The position numbers and the translations under genes were made by a program. This document shows, in pieces, positions 1-8,896 of a DNA stretch of 64,000 nt. The stretch is taken from the NCBI RefSeq assembly GCF_001458395.1, contig NZ_CYSR01000040.1:269259-333258 (forward strand), written 5' to 3'. This DNA comes from Leisingera aquaemixtae (GTDB lineage Bacteria; Pseudomonadota; Alphaproteobacteria; Rhodobacterales; Rhodobacteraceae). Position 1 is the stretch's first letter, and every line of letters starts with the position of its first letter. The notes beneath the pieces are model-generated. The model had not been told where the DNA came from and did not search any database. It worked only from the letters and a program-made list of their open reading frames with translations.

Positions 1-40
1 AGATTGCGCTGACGAACCGGCCCGGGGCCGGGGGCTTCGC

Positions 41-655
41 TCAGAACAGTCCGGCCTCCTTGGCGCAGAGCGCTGCCTGGGTGCGGTTCTTGGCGTCCAG
101 CTTGCGGCACAGGGTGCGCACATGCAGCTTGATGGTGACCTCCTGCAGGTCCAGATCGCGGGCGATTTCCTTGTTCGACAACCCTTTAGACAGGCCGTTC
201 AGCACTTCCAGCTCCCGCGGGCTGAGCTTTTTGGCGAGGGGGTGGGTGCTGGCCGCGGCCTCCTCGCGCATCAGGTCGACCGGCACGTAGATTTCGCCGG
301 CGCTCATGAAACGCACCGCGTTCAGCAGCGATTGCGCGCCCATCGTCTTGGGGATGAAGCCGATGGCGCCGGCATCCAGCGCCTCCTGCGCAGTGCGGGC
401 GGGCGCGCTGCCGGACAGAATGGCCACGCCCTTGCCGCCGTTGGCCGCCAGCGCCTTGGCCAGCCCGTCTAGTCCCATCATTCCCGGCATGTTGTAGTCG
501 AGCAGCACCAGATCAAACGGCCCCTCGCCGGAAATCTGCTCAATCGCGCCGGGCAGATCGGTGGCCAACGCCACCTCGGCACCGCCCTCGGATCTGAGGT
601 AGGCGGAGATCGTTTCCCGCACCATGTCGTGATCGTCTGCCAGCAAAATACGCAT
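41..655 (-). CDS. LuxR-family two-component response regulator
   Basis: This is a 204-residue cytoplasmic transcription regulator. The N-terminal receiver domain opens with MRILLADDHD (acidic pair) and carries the phospho-acceptor aspartate in LLDYNMPGM. The C-terminal LuxR/NarL helix-turn-helix begins at LSPRELEVL and continues through KGLSNKEIARDL. An in-frame ATG further upstream (865) would add 70 residues without domain character. I chose 655 because the receiver begins there and an AGGGG ribosome site precedes it. It is divergent from the gene pair at 969-3975, whose hybrid kinase lacks its own DNA-binding output, so it is the likely partner. That pairing is inferred from position only. 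Confidence 0.85.
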   Translation of the reverse strand: MRILLADDHDMVRETISAYLRSEGGAEVALATDLPGAIEQISGEGPFDLVLLDYNMPGMMGLDGLAKALAANGGKGVAILSGSAPARTAQEALDAGAIGFIPKTMGAQSLLNAVRFMSAGEIYVPVDLMREEAAASTHPLAKKLSPRELEVLNGLSKGLSNKEIARDLDLQEVTIKLHVRTLCRKLDAKNRTQAALCAKEAGLF

Positions 656-968
656 GATGCCCCTGGACCTGTTCTGCAACTCACGGTCCCAATCTACAGC
701 CACAAGTGTTTCGAAATTGTCAACCTGGGATTGCGTGCCTGCGTGGTAATAGGACATCTGCTGCCGCTCCTGTGCGATTGCCGGAATATTATTGATAGTA
801 ACCCGGCCCGGCGGCGGCTGGTAAGGCAACATTAGGGTGCTCGCGCTATGCTTGCGTCTGGGCACCCTATACGGAAGGTCAGGACCCTATCCTCTGGTGC
901 CGGTTTCCGGGCCGCGCCGGTGTGGCATGTTTCCGGGCAGTATGTTGCTGAACTGAGGAGAGCTGGAA
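656..968. promoter_or_regulatory. Divergent intergenic region with TAGGGTGC inverted repeat
   Basis: This region lies between the response regulator (leftward) and the molybdopterin-fold gene (rightward). It holds an inverted repeat, TAGGGTGC at 833-840 and GCACCCTA at 862-869, and a third ACCCTA half-site at 886-891. Such spaced half-sites could bind the LuxR-type regulator next door, but that is a guess. I see no convincing gene here. Confidence 0.35.
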
Positions 969-1466
969 ATGAGAGGGATGATGTCACGGGCCGCGGCGCT
1001 GGCTGCGATGGTGGTCATAACCTGTGCCGCCGCCGTTTTTGCGGGCGAAGAGCCGAAGGTGCTGCTGTCGGTGCGCATGGATGGCGCGGCTGAGCCTTCG
1101 GCGCAGTACACGATCGCGGATCTGCGCGCGCTTGATCCCGTCACCTTTGAGACGGAGACCATCTGGACCACCGGTCCGCAGCAGTTCACCGGCGTGCCGC
1201 TGGCTGTTCTGATGGAGCGGATGGGGGTCAGCGGCGGCCAGCTGGTGGCGCATGCGGTGAACAACTACTCGGTGGAAATCCCGGTGTCCGACGCGATTGA
1301 GGGCGGCCCGATTGTCGCCTTTGAACGCAATGGCGCGGAAATGTCGCTGCGCAACAAGGGGCCGCTTTGGGTGGTTTACCCCTACGACAGTAATCCCGAC
1401 TACCGGACGGAGGAGGTCTATTCGCGCAGCATCTGGCAGCTGGACCGCATCGTGATCCGGCCGTGA
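969..1466 (+). CDS. Periplasmic molybdopterin-binding-fold (SUOX-like) protein
   Basis: This 165-residue protein has a Sec signal peptide at residues 1-25 (MMSRAAALAAMVVITCAAAVFA, cleavage near AFA-GEE), so it should be periplasmic. The mature part matches the small stand-alone version of the oxidoreductase molybdopterin-binding fold: FTGVPLAVLMERMGV, then the terminal YSRSIWQLDRIVI. In these short proteins the cofactor-binding cysteine of sulfite oxidases is missing, and I see none in the mature part. It may therefore bind a ligand and work as a sensor partner rather than an enzyme. GAGGAG stands 8 nt before the ATG. It is 25 nt upstream of a hybrid kinase, almost certainly in the same operon, so a periplasmic input role is plausible. 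Confidence 0.75.
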   Translation: MRGMMSRAAALAAMVVITCAAAVFAGEEPKVLLSVRMDGAAEPSAQYTIADLRALDPVTFETETIWTTGPQQFTGVPLAVLMERMGVSGGQLVAHAVNNYSVEIPVSDAIEGGPIVAFERNGAEMSLRNKGPLWVVYPYDSNPDYRTEEVYSRSIWQLDRIVIRP

Positions 1467-1491
1467 CCGGCGGGCAGGGGGCCTGCAGCTG

Positions 1492-3975
1492 ATGCTTCAC
1501 GGGTTTCCCTCCGTGCCGCGCTGGGTCCTGGCCTTGGTGCTGGCCGTCGCTGCTGTGCTGGCGGCGCAGTCGGTGCGGCTGGGCCATCAGGTTCTGCAGG
1601 AGCTGAACAAGCTGTCGACCGCGGCCACCGACAACATGCAATGGAACCTGTCCCAAGCCGAGGTGGAGCATCTGAAGCTGCAGACCGCGGTGCTGACGGC
1701 GCGCAAGGCTGAGGATCTGCCCCGGCTGCGGCGCCAGTTTGACATCTACTACAGCCGGATCGCGACCTTCCGCGAAAGCCCGCTGTTCGAGGACCTGCGC
1801 AGCAGCCAGGGCGGGGCGGGCCTGTTGCAGCAGATGCAGGACCGTCTGGACCGGATGGCGGCCGTAGTGGACAGCGGCGATCAGGCGCTCTTGAACGGTT
1901 TGCTGGAACTGGCGGCGGAGTTGAACGCAAACAGCAAGGACGTGCGCGAGCTGGCGTTGTTCGGGGTTGTCCTGCAGGTGGACGATACCAAGGACAAGCG
2001 GTTGCAGCTTTTCACCATCCTGTACCGGCTGGGCTGGGTGGTCCTGGCTTTGGTGCTGGCGCTGGCGCTGGCGGCGCTGCTGCTTGGGCGGCTGTACCGC
2101 AAGGGGCGTGAGATGGCGATCGAACGCAGCCGGGCTGCGGCGCAGATGGAGGCGATGATTGCTTCCTCGCTGGACGCGATCCTGGTGGTCGGCGCCGACG
2201 GGCGGATCCAGGCCTTTAACGGTGCGGCGGAATCGGTCTTTGGCTACAGCCGCGAGGAGGCGGTCGGCCAGCCGATGGTTAACCTGATCGTGCCGGACCA
2301 TTTGCAGGAGGCGCATAAGGCCGGCATGAAGCGCTTTTTGCGAACTGGTGAGACGCGGGTTGCAGGCAAGGGGCGGCTGCAGCTGGAGGCGCGGCGCAAA
2401 TCCGGCGAGCTGTTCCCGGTGGAGCTGTCCGTTTCGGTCAGCCAGTCCGGTTCCGAAATGGTGTTTGTCAGCTTCCTGCGCGACATATCGGAGCGGATCG
2501 AGGTGGAAGAAGAACTGCGGCGGGCGCGGGATGACGCCTTGGCGGGCGAGCGGGCCAAGCACAACCTTTTGACAGTCATGAGCCATGAAATGCGCACGCC
2601 GCTGACCGGGGTTCTGGGGGCCATCGACCTGATTGAGGGCACCGGGCTGACACAGGAGCAGCGCCGCTACCTGCGGGCCATGCGGGTTTCGGGCGAATTG
2701 CTGCTGCATCATGTCAATGACGTGCTGGAGCTGTCGCGGCTGGAGTCCGGTGCCGATTCTGAAAAACTGCGGATATTCGATCTGGATGAGCTGGTGAGCG
2801 GCCTGGTCGAGAGCCAGCAGGCCAGCGCCAAGGGCCAGGGAATCGACCTGTCGCTGCATTGCAGCCTGGGTGGAAAACCGGTGGTCGCCGGCCGTCCCCG
2901 CGCCGTTCAGCAGGTGCTGTTGAACCTGATCGGCAACGCCCTGAAATTCACCAGAGAGGGTGCTGTCAGTGTTGACGTGATGCGTCTGCCCGACGGTGAA
3001 ACGGTGGAATTCAGCGTCGCAGACACTGGCCAGGGTATCGCGCCGGAGGATCTGGACCGGATCTTTGAGGACTTTATCACTCTGGACGCCAGCTATGGCC
3101 GCGGCAGTGAGGGCACCGGACTGGGGCTGGCGATCACCAAGCGCCTGGTGGAGGCGATGGGCGGCACCATAACCTGCGAGAGCGAGCCGGGCGAGGGCAG
3201 CCTGTTCACCATTTCGCTGGCGCTGCCCCCCGCCAAGGCGCCGCCGCGGCAGGCCGAACAGGACAAGCCGCGGAACAAGGGCGCCTGCCGTCTGCTGATC
3301 GCGGAGGACAATGACATCAACCGCGAGCTGCTGGCGACGCTGCTGAGCCAGGAGGGCCATCAAGTCACTGCGGTGCCGGGCGGTGCCGAGGCGGTGGAGG
3401 CGGCCGAAGCGGGGCGCTTCGATCTAATTCTGATGGATATCAGCATGCCGGAGGTGGACGGGATTGAGGCCCTGCGCCGGATCCGCGCCGGGCAGTTTGC
3501 CGAAGGGACCGATATCGTCGCGCTGACGGCCCATGCTGCGGCCGAGGATCACGCCCGCATTCTGGAGGCTGGCTTTGCCGAAGTGCTGACTAAGCCGGTC
3601 AACAAGGCGGAGCTTGCCGATGTGATTGCGCGCCGGGCTGGAGGCGGGGTCAAGGCGTTGCCCAGAATCGAGTCCGACATCCACCAGTTCTTCGAGGCCC
3701 TGGGGGCGGAGCGGGCGCGCAGTTTCCTGGTGTTGTTCTGCGATGAGGTGACCCAGCTGCAGGACACGCTGCAGACCTCCACGGCGCTGGAGGACCCGCA
3801 GCGCAAGGAGGCGCACAGGCTGGCAGGTTCGGCTGCGGTGCTGGGGCTGTCGGATCTGCGCCGCGCAATGCTGGCCATCGAAAAGGCAGAGCTGGGAGAG
3901 GATCCGCCGCTGGCACTCTTCCAGCAGGCCTGGGCCAGTGCCGAAATGATCCTGGCACCGCACCTGCCCTCGTGA
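1492..3975 (+). CDS. Membrane hybrid sensor histidine kinase (PAS-HisKA-HATPase-REC-Hpt)
   Basis: This is an 827-residue phosphorelay kinase. Membrane helices lie at residues 11-28 and about 180-198, and the segment between them is a periplasmic sensor of about 150 residues. A PAS domain follows at about 222-335 (FNGAAESVFGYSREEAVGQP). HisKA has its phospho-acceptor His at about 365 in VMSHEMRTPLTG. The ATPase domain has DTGQGIAPEDLD and GTGLGLAI. A receiver (IAEDNDIN, LMDISMPEVDG, LTKPVN) lies at about 598-715 and an Hpt domain (EAHRLAGSA) near 760. The full relay is in one chain and the output regulator must be separate. The LuxR-type regulator at 41-655 and the periplasmic protein just upstream are the natural partners. 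Confidence 0.92.
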   Translation: MLHGFPSVPRWVLALVLAVAAVLAAQSVRLGHQVLQELNKLSTAATDNMQWNLSQAEVEHLKLQTAVLTARKAEDLPRLRRQFDIYYSRIATFRESPLFEDLRSSQGGAGLLQQMQDRLDRMAAVVDSGDQALLNGLLELAAELNANSKDVRELALFGVVLQVDDTKDKRLQLFTILYRLGWVVLALVLALALAALLLGRLYRKGREMAIERSRAAAQMEAMIASSLDAILVVGADGRIQAFNGAAESVFGYSREEAVGQPMVNLIVPDHLQEAHKAGMKRFLRTGETRVAGKGRLQLEARRKSGELFPVELSVSVSQSGSEMVFVSFLRDISERIEVEEELRRARDDALAGERAKHNLLTVMSHEMRTPLTGVLGAIDLIEGTGLTQEQRRYLRAMRVSGELLLHHVNDVLELSRLESGADSEKLRIFDLDELVSGLVESQQASAKGQGIDLSLHCSLGGKPVVAGRPRAVQQVLLNLIGNALKFTREGAVSVDVMRLPDGETVEFSVADTGQGIAPEDLDRIFEDFITLDASYGRGSEGTGLGLAITKRLVEAMGGTITCESEPGEGSLFTISLALPPAKAPPRQAEQDKPRNKGACRLLIAEDNDINRELLATLLSQEGHQVTAVPGGAEAVEAAEAGRFDLILMDISMPEVDGIEALRRIRAGQFAEGTDIVALTAHAAAEDHARILEAGFAEVLTKPVNKAELADVIARRAGGGVKALPRIESDIHQFFEALGAERARSFLVLFCDEVTQLQDTLQTSTALEDPQRKEAHRLAGSAAVLGLSDLRRAMLAIEKAELGEDPPLALFQQAWASAEMILAPHLPS

Positions 3976-4055
3976 CAGGGGGGGGCGGCAAACCCTGGCG
4001 GGGCACTGGGAAAGGGCAAGGGCAGAAAAGCCGAAGCGGCCGCGCTAAACCAAAA

Positions 4056-4083
4056 GGGGTCAAAGCATCGCTGCTTTGACCCC
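4056..4083 (-). terminator. Rho-independent terminator of tRNA-Asn copy 1
   Basis: A perfect 12-bp stem (GGGGTCAAAGCA with TGCTTTGACCCC) encloses a 4-nt loop. On the minus strand it is followed by TTTT (4052-4055). It lies 8 nt past the encoded CCA of the tRNA-Asn gene, so it should end that transcript. The kinase gene on the other strand ends at 3975 and could use the same hairpin. Confidence 0.75.
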
Positions 4084-4091
4084 TGGAAATC

Positions 4092-4166
4092 TGGCTCCGG
4101 CGGTAGGGATCGAACCTACGACCAATTGATTAACAGTCAACTGCTCTACCGCTGAGCTACGCCGGA
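4092..4166 (-). tRNA. tRNA-Asn (GTT), copy 1
   Basis: The 72-nt cloverleaf plus encoded CCA reads from 4166 to 4092. The acceptor stem is TCCGGCG paired with CGCCGGA, with discriminator G. The D-stem is GCTC/GAGC. The anticodon loop CTGTTAA has anticodon GTT (asparagine), and the T-loop is TTCGATC. The sequence is identical to the second copy at 4445-4519. Confidence 0.97.
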
Positions 4167-4177
4167 ATGTGAGGCGT

Positions 4178-4206
4178 CGTATAAGAGTTCCAACCTGGGG
4201 CGTCCA
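4178..4206 (-). promoter_or_regulatory. Promoter of tRNA-Asn copy 1
   Basis: On the minus strand there is a -35-like TGGACG (4201-4206), exactly 17 nt of spacer, and a -10-like TATACG (4178-4183), 11 nt before the mature tRNA 5' end. The same two hexamers at the same spacing precede copy 2, while the spacer sequences differ. That conservation supports function. Confidence 0.7.
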
Positions 4207-4444
4207 GAGGAAAATTTGCTTTTGGGGCGATTTTTTTGTGCCCGCTTTCCGGCTGGGTATGCAGGCCTTCGCGAGGCGGAAATCCGGACGCTTCGGGACG
4301 GCAGAAGGGGCAGGGGCGGCGGCAGAGCTGGCGATTGGACTCTGCGGCAAGCCGGCCGTGGCGGGCCGGAATACACTGGCAGAAAGCACAGGCAAGAACC
4401 AGCGCTGCACAGCCTAAAGGCCTGTTTTCAGGTGTTTTTGAAAA

Positions 4445-4519
4445 TGGCTCCGGCGGTAGGGATCGAACCTACGACCAATTGATTAACAGTCAACTGCTCT
4501 ACCGCTGAGCTACGCCGGA
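4445..4519 (-). tRNA. tRNA-Asn (GTT), copy 2
   Basis: This is an exact duplicate of the tRNA at 4092-4166, with encoded CCA (4445-4447) and anticodon GTT. The roughly 280 nt between the copies hold no convincing gene. The two copies probably arose by tandem duplication that included the promoter, and each kept its own promoter hexamers. Confidence 0.97.
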
Positions 4520-4530
4520 ACGGTTCGTGC

Positions 4531-4559
4531 CGTATAGCGGTCCGCGGATTGGGCGTCCA
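4531..4559 (-). promoter_or_regulatory. Promoter of tRNA-Asn copy 2
   Basis: A -35-like TGGACG (4554-4559), 17-nt spacer and -10-like TATACG (4531-4536) read toward the tRNA. Hexamers and spacing are the same as in copy 1. Confidence 0.7.
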
Positions 4560-4587
4560 GAGGGCGGAGGGATTTTTTTGAAAAAAA

Positions 4588-5505
4588 TCAGCCGCCGCGC
4601 CGCGCAAAGACGGCTGCGGCGGACAGGGTTTCCTGCGGTGCTGCCAAGCCGCGGCCGCTGAGGTCCACGAGATGGGCAAAGACGTTGCGCTCCGCCGCCT
4701 TCAGCAGGGCAGGCGGGGTTTCGGTGTAGATCTGCTCCGCCAGGGCGCGCGCGGTGGCGGGGGCTTGCCCCAGCGCCTGCAGAATCGCAGCCTCGCGCGA
4801 TTGGCGGTGGGCAATCAGCCAGTCGAGCCGCCCGGCGGGGTCTGTAACCGGCGCGCCGTGGCCGGGGTGGAACACCCGCCAGCTGCGCAGGCGCAGGCGG
4901 CGGCAGGAGGCCATGAAGTCGGTAAGGTCGCCATCCGGCGGCGACACCAGCGAACTGGCCCAGCCCATCACGTGATCCGCAGTGAAGCAGGCATCATTCC
5001 AGGCCAGCGCAATATGGTTGCCAAGGTGGCCGGGCGTGTGAATCACCTCCAGTTCCCAGCCATCGCCGCCGATCACGTCGCTGTCGCGGACGGTGATGTC
5101 CGGGGCAAACTCTGTGTCGATGCCTTCGCCGCCTTCGGCCAGCCCGCTGGCGGCCAGCCTGGACATAACGGCGCTGCGGCCCGCGCCCGCGCCGCCAAAG
5201 GCATAGACCGGCGCGCCTGTGGCCTGGCTCAGCCCGCGCGCCAGCGGGGAGTGGTCCAGATGGCTGTGGGTCACGATAATATGGGTGATCCGCTGACCGG
5301 GCTGGACGGCGGCGAGAATCGCCTCCAGATGCGGTGCGCACTCCGGCCCTGGGTCGATCACGGCCAGGCTGCCGGTGCCGATCAGATAGGTATTGGTGCC
5401 GCGAAAGGTCATCGGAGAAGGATTCGGCGCAAGGATGCGGCGCAGGCCGGGCTCCAGCTCCACGGCGCGGCCGGGCTGCGGATTAAAGTCGTCTGCTGAA
5501 TTCAT
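4588..5505 (-). CDS. Metallo-beta-lactamase-fold hydrolase (LACTB2/glyoxalase II-like)
   Basis: This 305-residue protein is a soluble metallo-hydrolase of the LACTB2 type. The metal-binding signature THSHLDHSPLARG is at about 100-112, and TPGHLGNHIAL and FTADHVMGWASSLVSPPDGDL supply later histidine and aspartate ligands. The C-terminal 80 residues form the winged-helix-like tail typical of the LACTB2 group (IYTETPPALLKAAERNVFAHL). The N-terminus (APNPSPMTFRGTNTYLIGT) is also typical, so the start at 5505 is sound. The physiological substrate cannot be read from sequence; thioester hydrolysis or RNA-end cleavage is known for relatives. It is divergent from the kinase at 5590. Confidence 0.85.
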   Translation of the reverse strand: MNSADDFNPQPGRAVELEPGLRRILAPNPSPMTFRGTNTYLIGTGSLAVIDPGPECAPHLEAILAAVQPGQRITHIIVTHSHLDHSPLARGLSQATGAPVYAFGGAGAGRSAVMSRLAASGLAEGGEGIDTEFAPDITVRDSDVIGGDGWELEVIHTPGHLGNHIALAWNDACFTADHVMGWASSLVSPPDGDLTDFMASCRRLRLRSWRVFHPGHGAPVTDPAGRLDWLIAHRQSREAAILQALGQAPATARALAEQIYTETPPALLKAAERNVFAHLVDLSGRGLAAPQETLSAAAVFARRGG

Positions 5506-5589
5506 GGTCTTGCACCGCTGTTGTTTTCCTGCACTGATGCGCCGCTGGACCGTCTTTTCTCTTTTCCTGGCGCCCTATAGGCTTAGCCC

Positions 5590-6909
5590 ATGTCCTTCAA
5601 TTGGCTCAAACGTTATATGCCGCGCAGCCTTTACGCCCGGGCGGCCCTGATCCTGGTGGTGCCGATCGTGGCGCTGCAGATCGTGGTCTCGGTTGTATTT
5701 ATCAAGCGGGATCTGGAGGATGTGACCGTTCAGATGACCGCCACCATCCAGCGCGAGCTGGAACTGCTGCGGCAGGTGGCGGAAGCGGCGCCGGATCAGG
5801 AGACGGCACTGGCACAGATGGCGCCGCTGCTGCAGCCGCTGAACATGCAGGCGCGGTATCTGGCGCCCGGGGCGCCGCTGCCAAAGGACCAGTTCAGCCT
5901 GATCGAGTTTTCCGGCCGGGTGGTGCGCGACGAGCTGGAGAAAACCTTCCCGGGGTTCCTGGCAGCACGGTTTCCGGCGGACCGCAGGGCGCTGGTCTAT
6001 TTCGGCACCGCGCACGGGCTGGTCGAGCTGAGCTTTGACCGCCGCCGCCTGACCGCCGCGGCACCGCATCAGCTGATTGTCACCATGTTGCTGTTCGGCT
6101 TCCTGATGATGCTGATCTCCTTTCTGTACATGCGCAACCAGCTGCGCCCGATCAAGCGGCTGGCCGATGCCGCAGAGGCTTTTGGCCGCGGGCGGGTGGT
6201 GCCGTACTCGCCCAGCGGCGCCACTGAGGTGCGCGCGGCCGGCAGCGCGTTTCTGGATATGCGGGCCCGGATCGAGCGGCAGATCGAACAGCGCACGCTG
6301 ATGCTGTCCGGCGTGAGCCATGACCTGCGCACGCCGCTGACGCGGATGAAGCTGGAACTGGCGATGCTGGACGAGGAAGACGCCGCGCCGATGCTGCGCG
6401 ATGTCGACGAGATGCAGGCGCTGCTGGATGCGTTCCTGGATTTCTCCCGCGGTTCCGCGGTGAGCGAGCCGGAGCCGGTGGACCCCCACGACCTGGTCCG
6501 CACCATCATTGCCGACTGGCAGCGTCAGGAAAACCAGGTGGCATTGGGCGAGATGAGCGGAGCAGGCGAAGTGCTGCTGCGGCGCCAGCCGGTGCGCCGG
6601 GCGGTGGAAAACCTGATTTCCAATGCCGTGCGCTATGGCACCAGGGCGCGGGTGTCGGTGGCGCTGACAGAGCGGTCCCTGCGCATCCGGGTCGAAGATG
6701 ACGGTCCCGGCATCCCGCCAGAGCAGCGCGGCGATGCGATCCGGCCCTTTACCCGGCTGGATCCGGCCCGCAATCAGAACCGCGGCTCGGGTGTCGGCCT
6801 TGGGCTGGCGATTGTGGCGGACACTGCCCGCGCCCATGGCGGCACGCTGCGGCTGGGGGAAAGCGCCGACTTGGGCGGCTTGCAGGCCGATATCGTCATC
6901 GCCCGCTGA
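5590..6909 (+). CDS. EnvZ-like sensor histidine kinase
   Basis: This is a 439-residue inner-membrane kinase. Membrane helices lie at about 14-36 and 158-178, with a periplasmic loop of about 120 residues between them. A HAMP linker follows (RPIKRLADAAEAFGRG). HisKA has the phospho-acceptor histidine in SGVSHDLRTPLTRMK, and the ATPase has N-box LISNAVRYG, G1 EDDGPGIPPEQ and G2 GSGVGLGLAIV. This matches the EnvZ/RstB class. No OmpR-type gene is adjacent in this window, so its partner is elsewhere; the orphan OmpR-type regulator at 18314 is 11 kb away and not obviously linked. Confidence 0.9.
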   Translation: MSFNWLKRYMPRSLYARAALILVVPIVALQIVVSVVFIKRDLEDVTVQMTATIQRELELLRQVAEAAPDQETALAQMAPLLQPLNMQARYLAPGAPLPKDQFSLIEFSGRVVRDELEKTFPGFLAARFPADRRALVYFGTAHGLVELSFDRRRLTAAAPHQLIVTMLLFGFLMMLISFLYMRNQLRPIKRLADAAEAFGRGRVVPYSPSGATEVRAAGSAFLDMRARIERQIEQRTLMLSGVSHDLRTPLTRMKLELAMLDEEDAAPMLRDVDEMQALLDAFLDFSRGSAVSEPEPVDPHDLVRTIIADWQRQENQVALGEMSGAGEVLLRRQPVRRAVENLISNAVRYGTRARVSVALTERSLRIRVEDDGPGIPPEQRGDAIRPFTRLDPARNQNRGSGVGLGLAIVADTARAHGGTLRLGESADLGGLQADIVIAR

Positions 6910-7378
6910 TCCGGCGGCCAGGGTGCCGCCCTGTTGCAGGTATCTCTGGTGCCCCTGGGTTGCCAGTCCTGACGCAAAACGGTGTTGAAAGACCTGCCAT
7001 GCCTCAGACCGAACCGTTCACCAGCTACCGCCCCGGTCTGGAACGCCCGGCTGCGCATCGCACAGCTATCACGCCGCACGCGGGGTGCATCTGCGGGTGC
7101 GGAAGCGGGGGGCTTGGGTCCGGCGCGCGGAGATTGCAGGCCGCGTCCGGTGCAGTGGCGGATGATCTGGTAGGCCCGGCAGGATTCAAGTTAGTAGTAT
7201 GGCCGGGGTTACTAGAGATATTTCAGTCACGTTGCTCGTTAGCATGAAAATTATAAGTTTTATAATGGCTTAGTTGGGGCGTGGGTCGATTTAGTTCTTG
7301 CTTTAACTTGATCAAAACTGTTGATGAAAAGTGGTGTTTGGTAGTACAGGTTACTTATTACTAGTAACGAGTAGCTAT
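6910..7378. other. Left flank of the AT-rich island; no supported gene
   Basis: From 6910 to about 7185 the composition is still GC-rich. Short open frames there have no recognisable product and may be the stump of a host gene. After about 7185 the sequence turns abruptly AT-rich and stays so until about 13520. The left junction of the mobile module should lie at this change. I could not find a convincing direct repeat at the other end. Confidence 0.5.
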
Positions 7379-8896
7379 ATGCGGCGCACCACCGGGCATC
7401 ACTACACTATCGTTCAGATCGGTTTCGACGCACGGCAGCCTGGTGTGCCGGTTATTGTCACGGACGAAGACGGTGGGCGCATTCTGTTTGAAGCGTTCTA
7501 TTTCATCACTAGAGTTCCACATCGAGATAAATCTAGAACCTGGCAAGGGGAAGCTGTCCGTGCAATAGCTAGGTTTTATGATTTCTATCGGGTGGTTGTT
7601 CCTGATTGTGTCATTGCATCCGAACAAATGGCGGGAACTTTAATTGCGAAGTTTATCGAAAGCCAAAAGTATGGGTCAAGTTGGGTGCCAGAGCTGGACA
7701 ATTCTAGTCTGTATTGGAAGGCACTCTCTCCGGCCGATTTGGGAAAGACAAAGCAGTACCTAAGTAAATTCTTGGAGACTATTGCTGAGGTTAAAGACAA
7801 CGCACTCTCGAACGCGGGATTTAAGAGCTTCGCTTTGTCAACATACAGGGCTGTGAGCGCCCGAAGGAGGGAGGGCGACAATAGATCTCTTTTGTATCAC
7901 ATTTCTGAAACTGCCCAAAAAGATCGAAAGGGGCGGTACCCGTTTCCTGATAGGGCGGCTTACAAATCTGCCACGGTAAGAGCAAGACACTTTCCGTTTG
8001 ACGCAGTTGGAGAATTGATAGTCGAAGGTTGTCGTCGTAAACGCAGGAGGTCTGAATATACTGGGCTGGCAAGTGAATACAACCTCAATCTGTTAATGGC
8101 GGTTCTCTTGTGTGCTGGTGCAGGGCTCCGTTCCAGCGAAATATTCCATATGTTTGTGCGTGATGTGACTCGAAAACACGTCCGTCTGTTGCACCCAGAG
8201 CATGGGAGGGTGAAACACCAAGGTTCATTTGTTTCACGACAACAATTTCTACGTGAGGTCTATTACCGATTACCACGGACTCGGTTATCTGGAGCTCAGT
8301 TTGCTGGGTTCAAATCGATGGCGATGACGGAAAAAGACAGTGATCAAGAAGGGCCATACTCTGTCGCACATTTCTTGCCGGAATCCATACATGGAATTCC
8401 GTTTCGAGAGTGGTTCTACTCTGCACACCGGGAATACATACTGAATATCTTACCTGAAGGGGCCGATCACCCATACTTGTTTGTTAATTCCTCCAACTCC
8501 GATGGTTTTGGTGATCCATGGACCAAAACCGCAATGCGTGACGCTTTCAACGTCGCGGTCAGAAAAATTGGGCTTAACCCCGACAGATCTAAAGGCGTGC
8601 ATCCGCACGGTCTCAGGCACTTCTACGGCCAATCGCTGAAATCCCTGAATGTCAGCCCTTTGGTTATTCAGACATGCATGCACCACAAAACCTTGGAGGC
8701 CCAGTTAGCTTACACCTCGGCGACCGAGGTTGAAGTCAACCGAGAGTTAACGGCATTGGAAGCTACGTTAAAGCGTGGAGAAACTTACATGCCTCAAGGG
8801 GAACCAATCGATCTTCTCGTTTTCAAATACAAGAGCGACCCCGCAGGATTATTCACTACAGCAAAAATTGGGGCAAGCAGTGACAGGCTCAGATGA
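7379..8896 (+). CDS. Tyrosine recombinase/integrase (first of module)
   Basis: This is a cytoplasmic site-specific recombinase of about 505 residues. The C-terminal catalytic part shows the first catalytic arginine in GAGLRSSEIFHMF, the H-x-x-R box in HPHGLRHFYGQS, a histidine pair in CMHHKTLEAQLA and the tyrosine nucleophile in AYTSATEVE. The N-terminal half should hold the arm/core-binding domain. An upstream GTG at 7331 would add 16 residues (VFGSTGYLLLV...) that look uncoded, so I prefer ATG 7379, although its ribosome site is weak. The next recombinase overlaps the end of this gene. Low GC compared with neighbours marks it as acquired. It resembles GmtY by size and order. Confidence 0.8.
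   Translation: MRRTTGHHYTIVQIGFDARQPGVPVIVTDEDGGRILFEAFYFITRVPHRDKSRTWQGEAVRAIARFYDFYRVVVPDCVIASEQMAGTLIAKFIESQKYGSSWVPELDNSSLYWKALSPADLGKTKQYLSKFLETIAEVKDNALSNAGFKSFALSTYRAVSARRREGDNRSLLYHISETAQKDRKGRYPFPDRAAYKSATVRARHFPFDAVGELIVEGCRRKRRRSEYTGLASEYNLNLLMAVLLCAGAGLRSSEIFHMFVRDVTRKHVRLLHPEHGRVKHQGSFVSRQQFLREVYYRLPRTRLSGAQFAGFKSMAMTEKDSDQEGPYSVAHFLPESIHGIPFREWFYSAHREYILNILPEGADHPYLFVNSSNSDGFGDPWTKTAMRDAFNVAVRKIGLNPDRSKGVHPHGLRHFYGQSLKSLNVSPLVIQTCMHHKTLEAQLAYTSATEVEVNRELTALEATLKRGETYMPQGEPIDLLVFKYKSDPAGLFTTAKIGASSDRLR

Noticed and set aside
1228..3363. 711-codon open frame on the minus strand opposite the hybrid kinase
   Set aside because: It lies wholly opposite a kinase gene with all expected motifs, its product is rich in Gln, Arg and His as in reverse readings of GC-rich genes, and it has no family signature.
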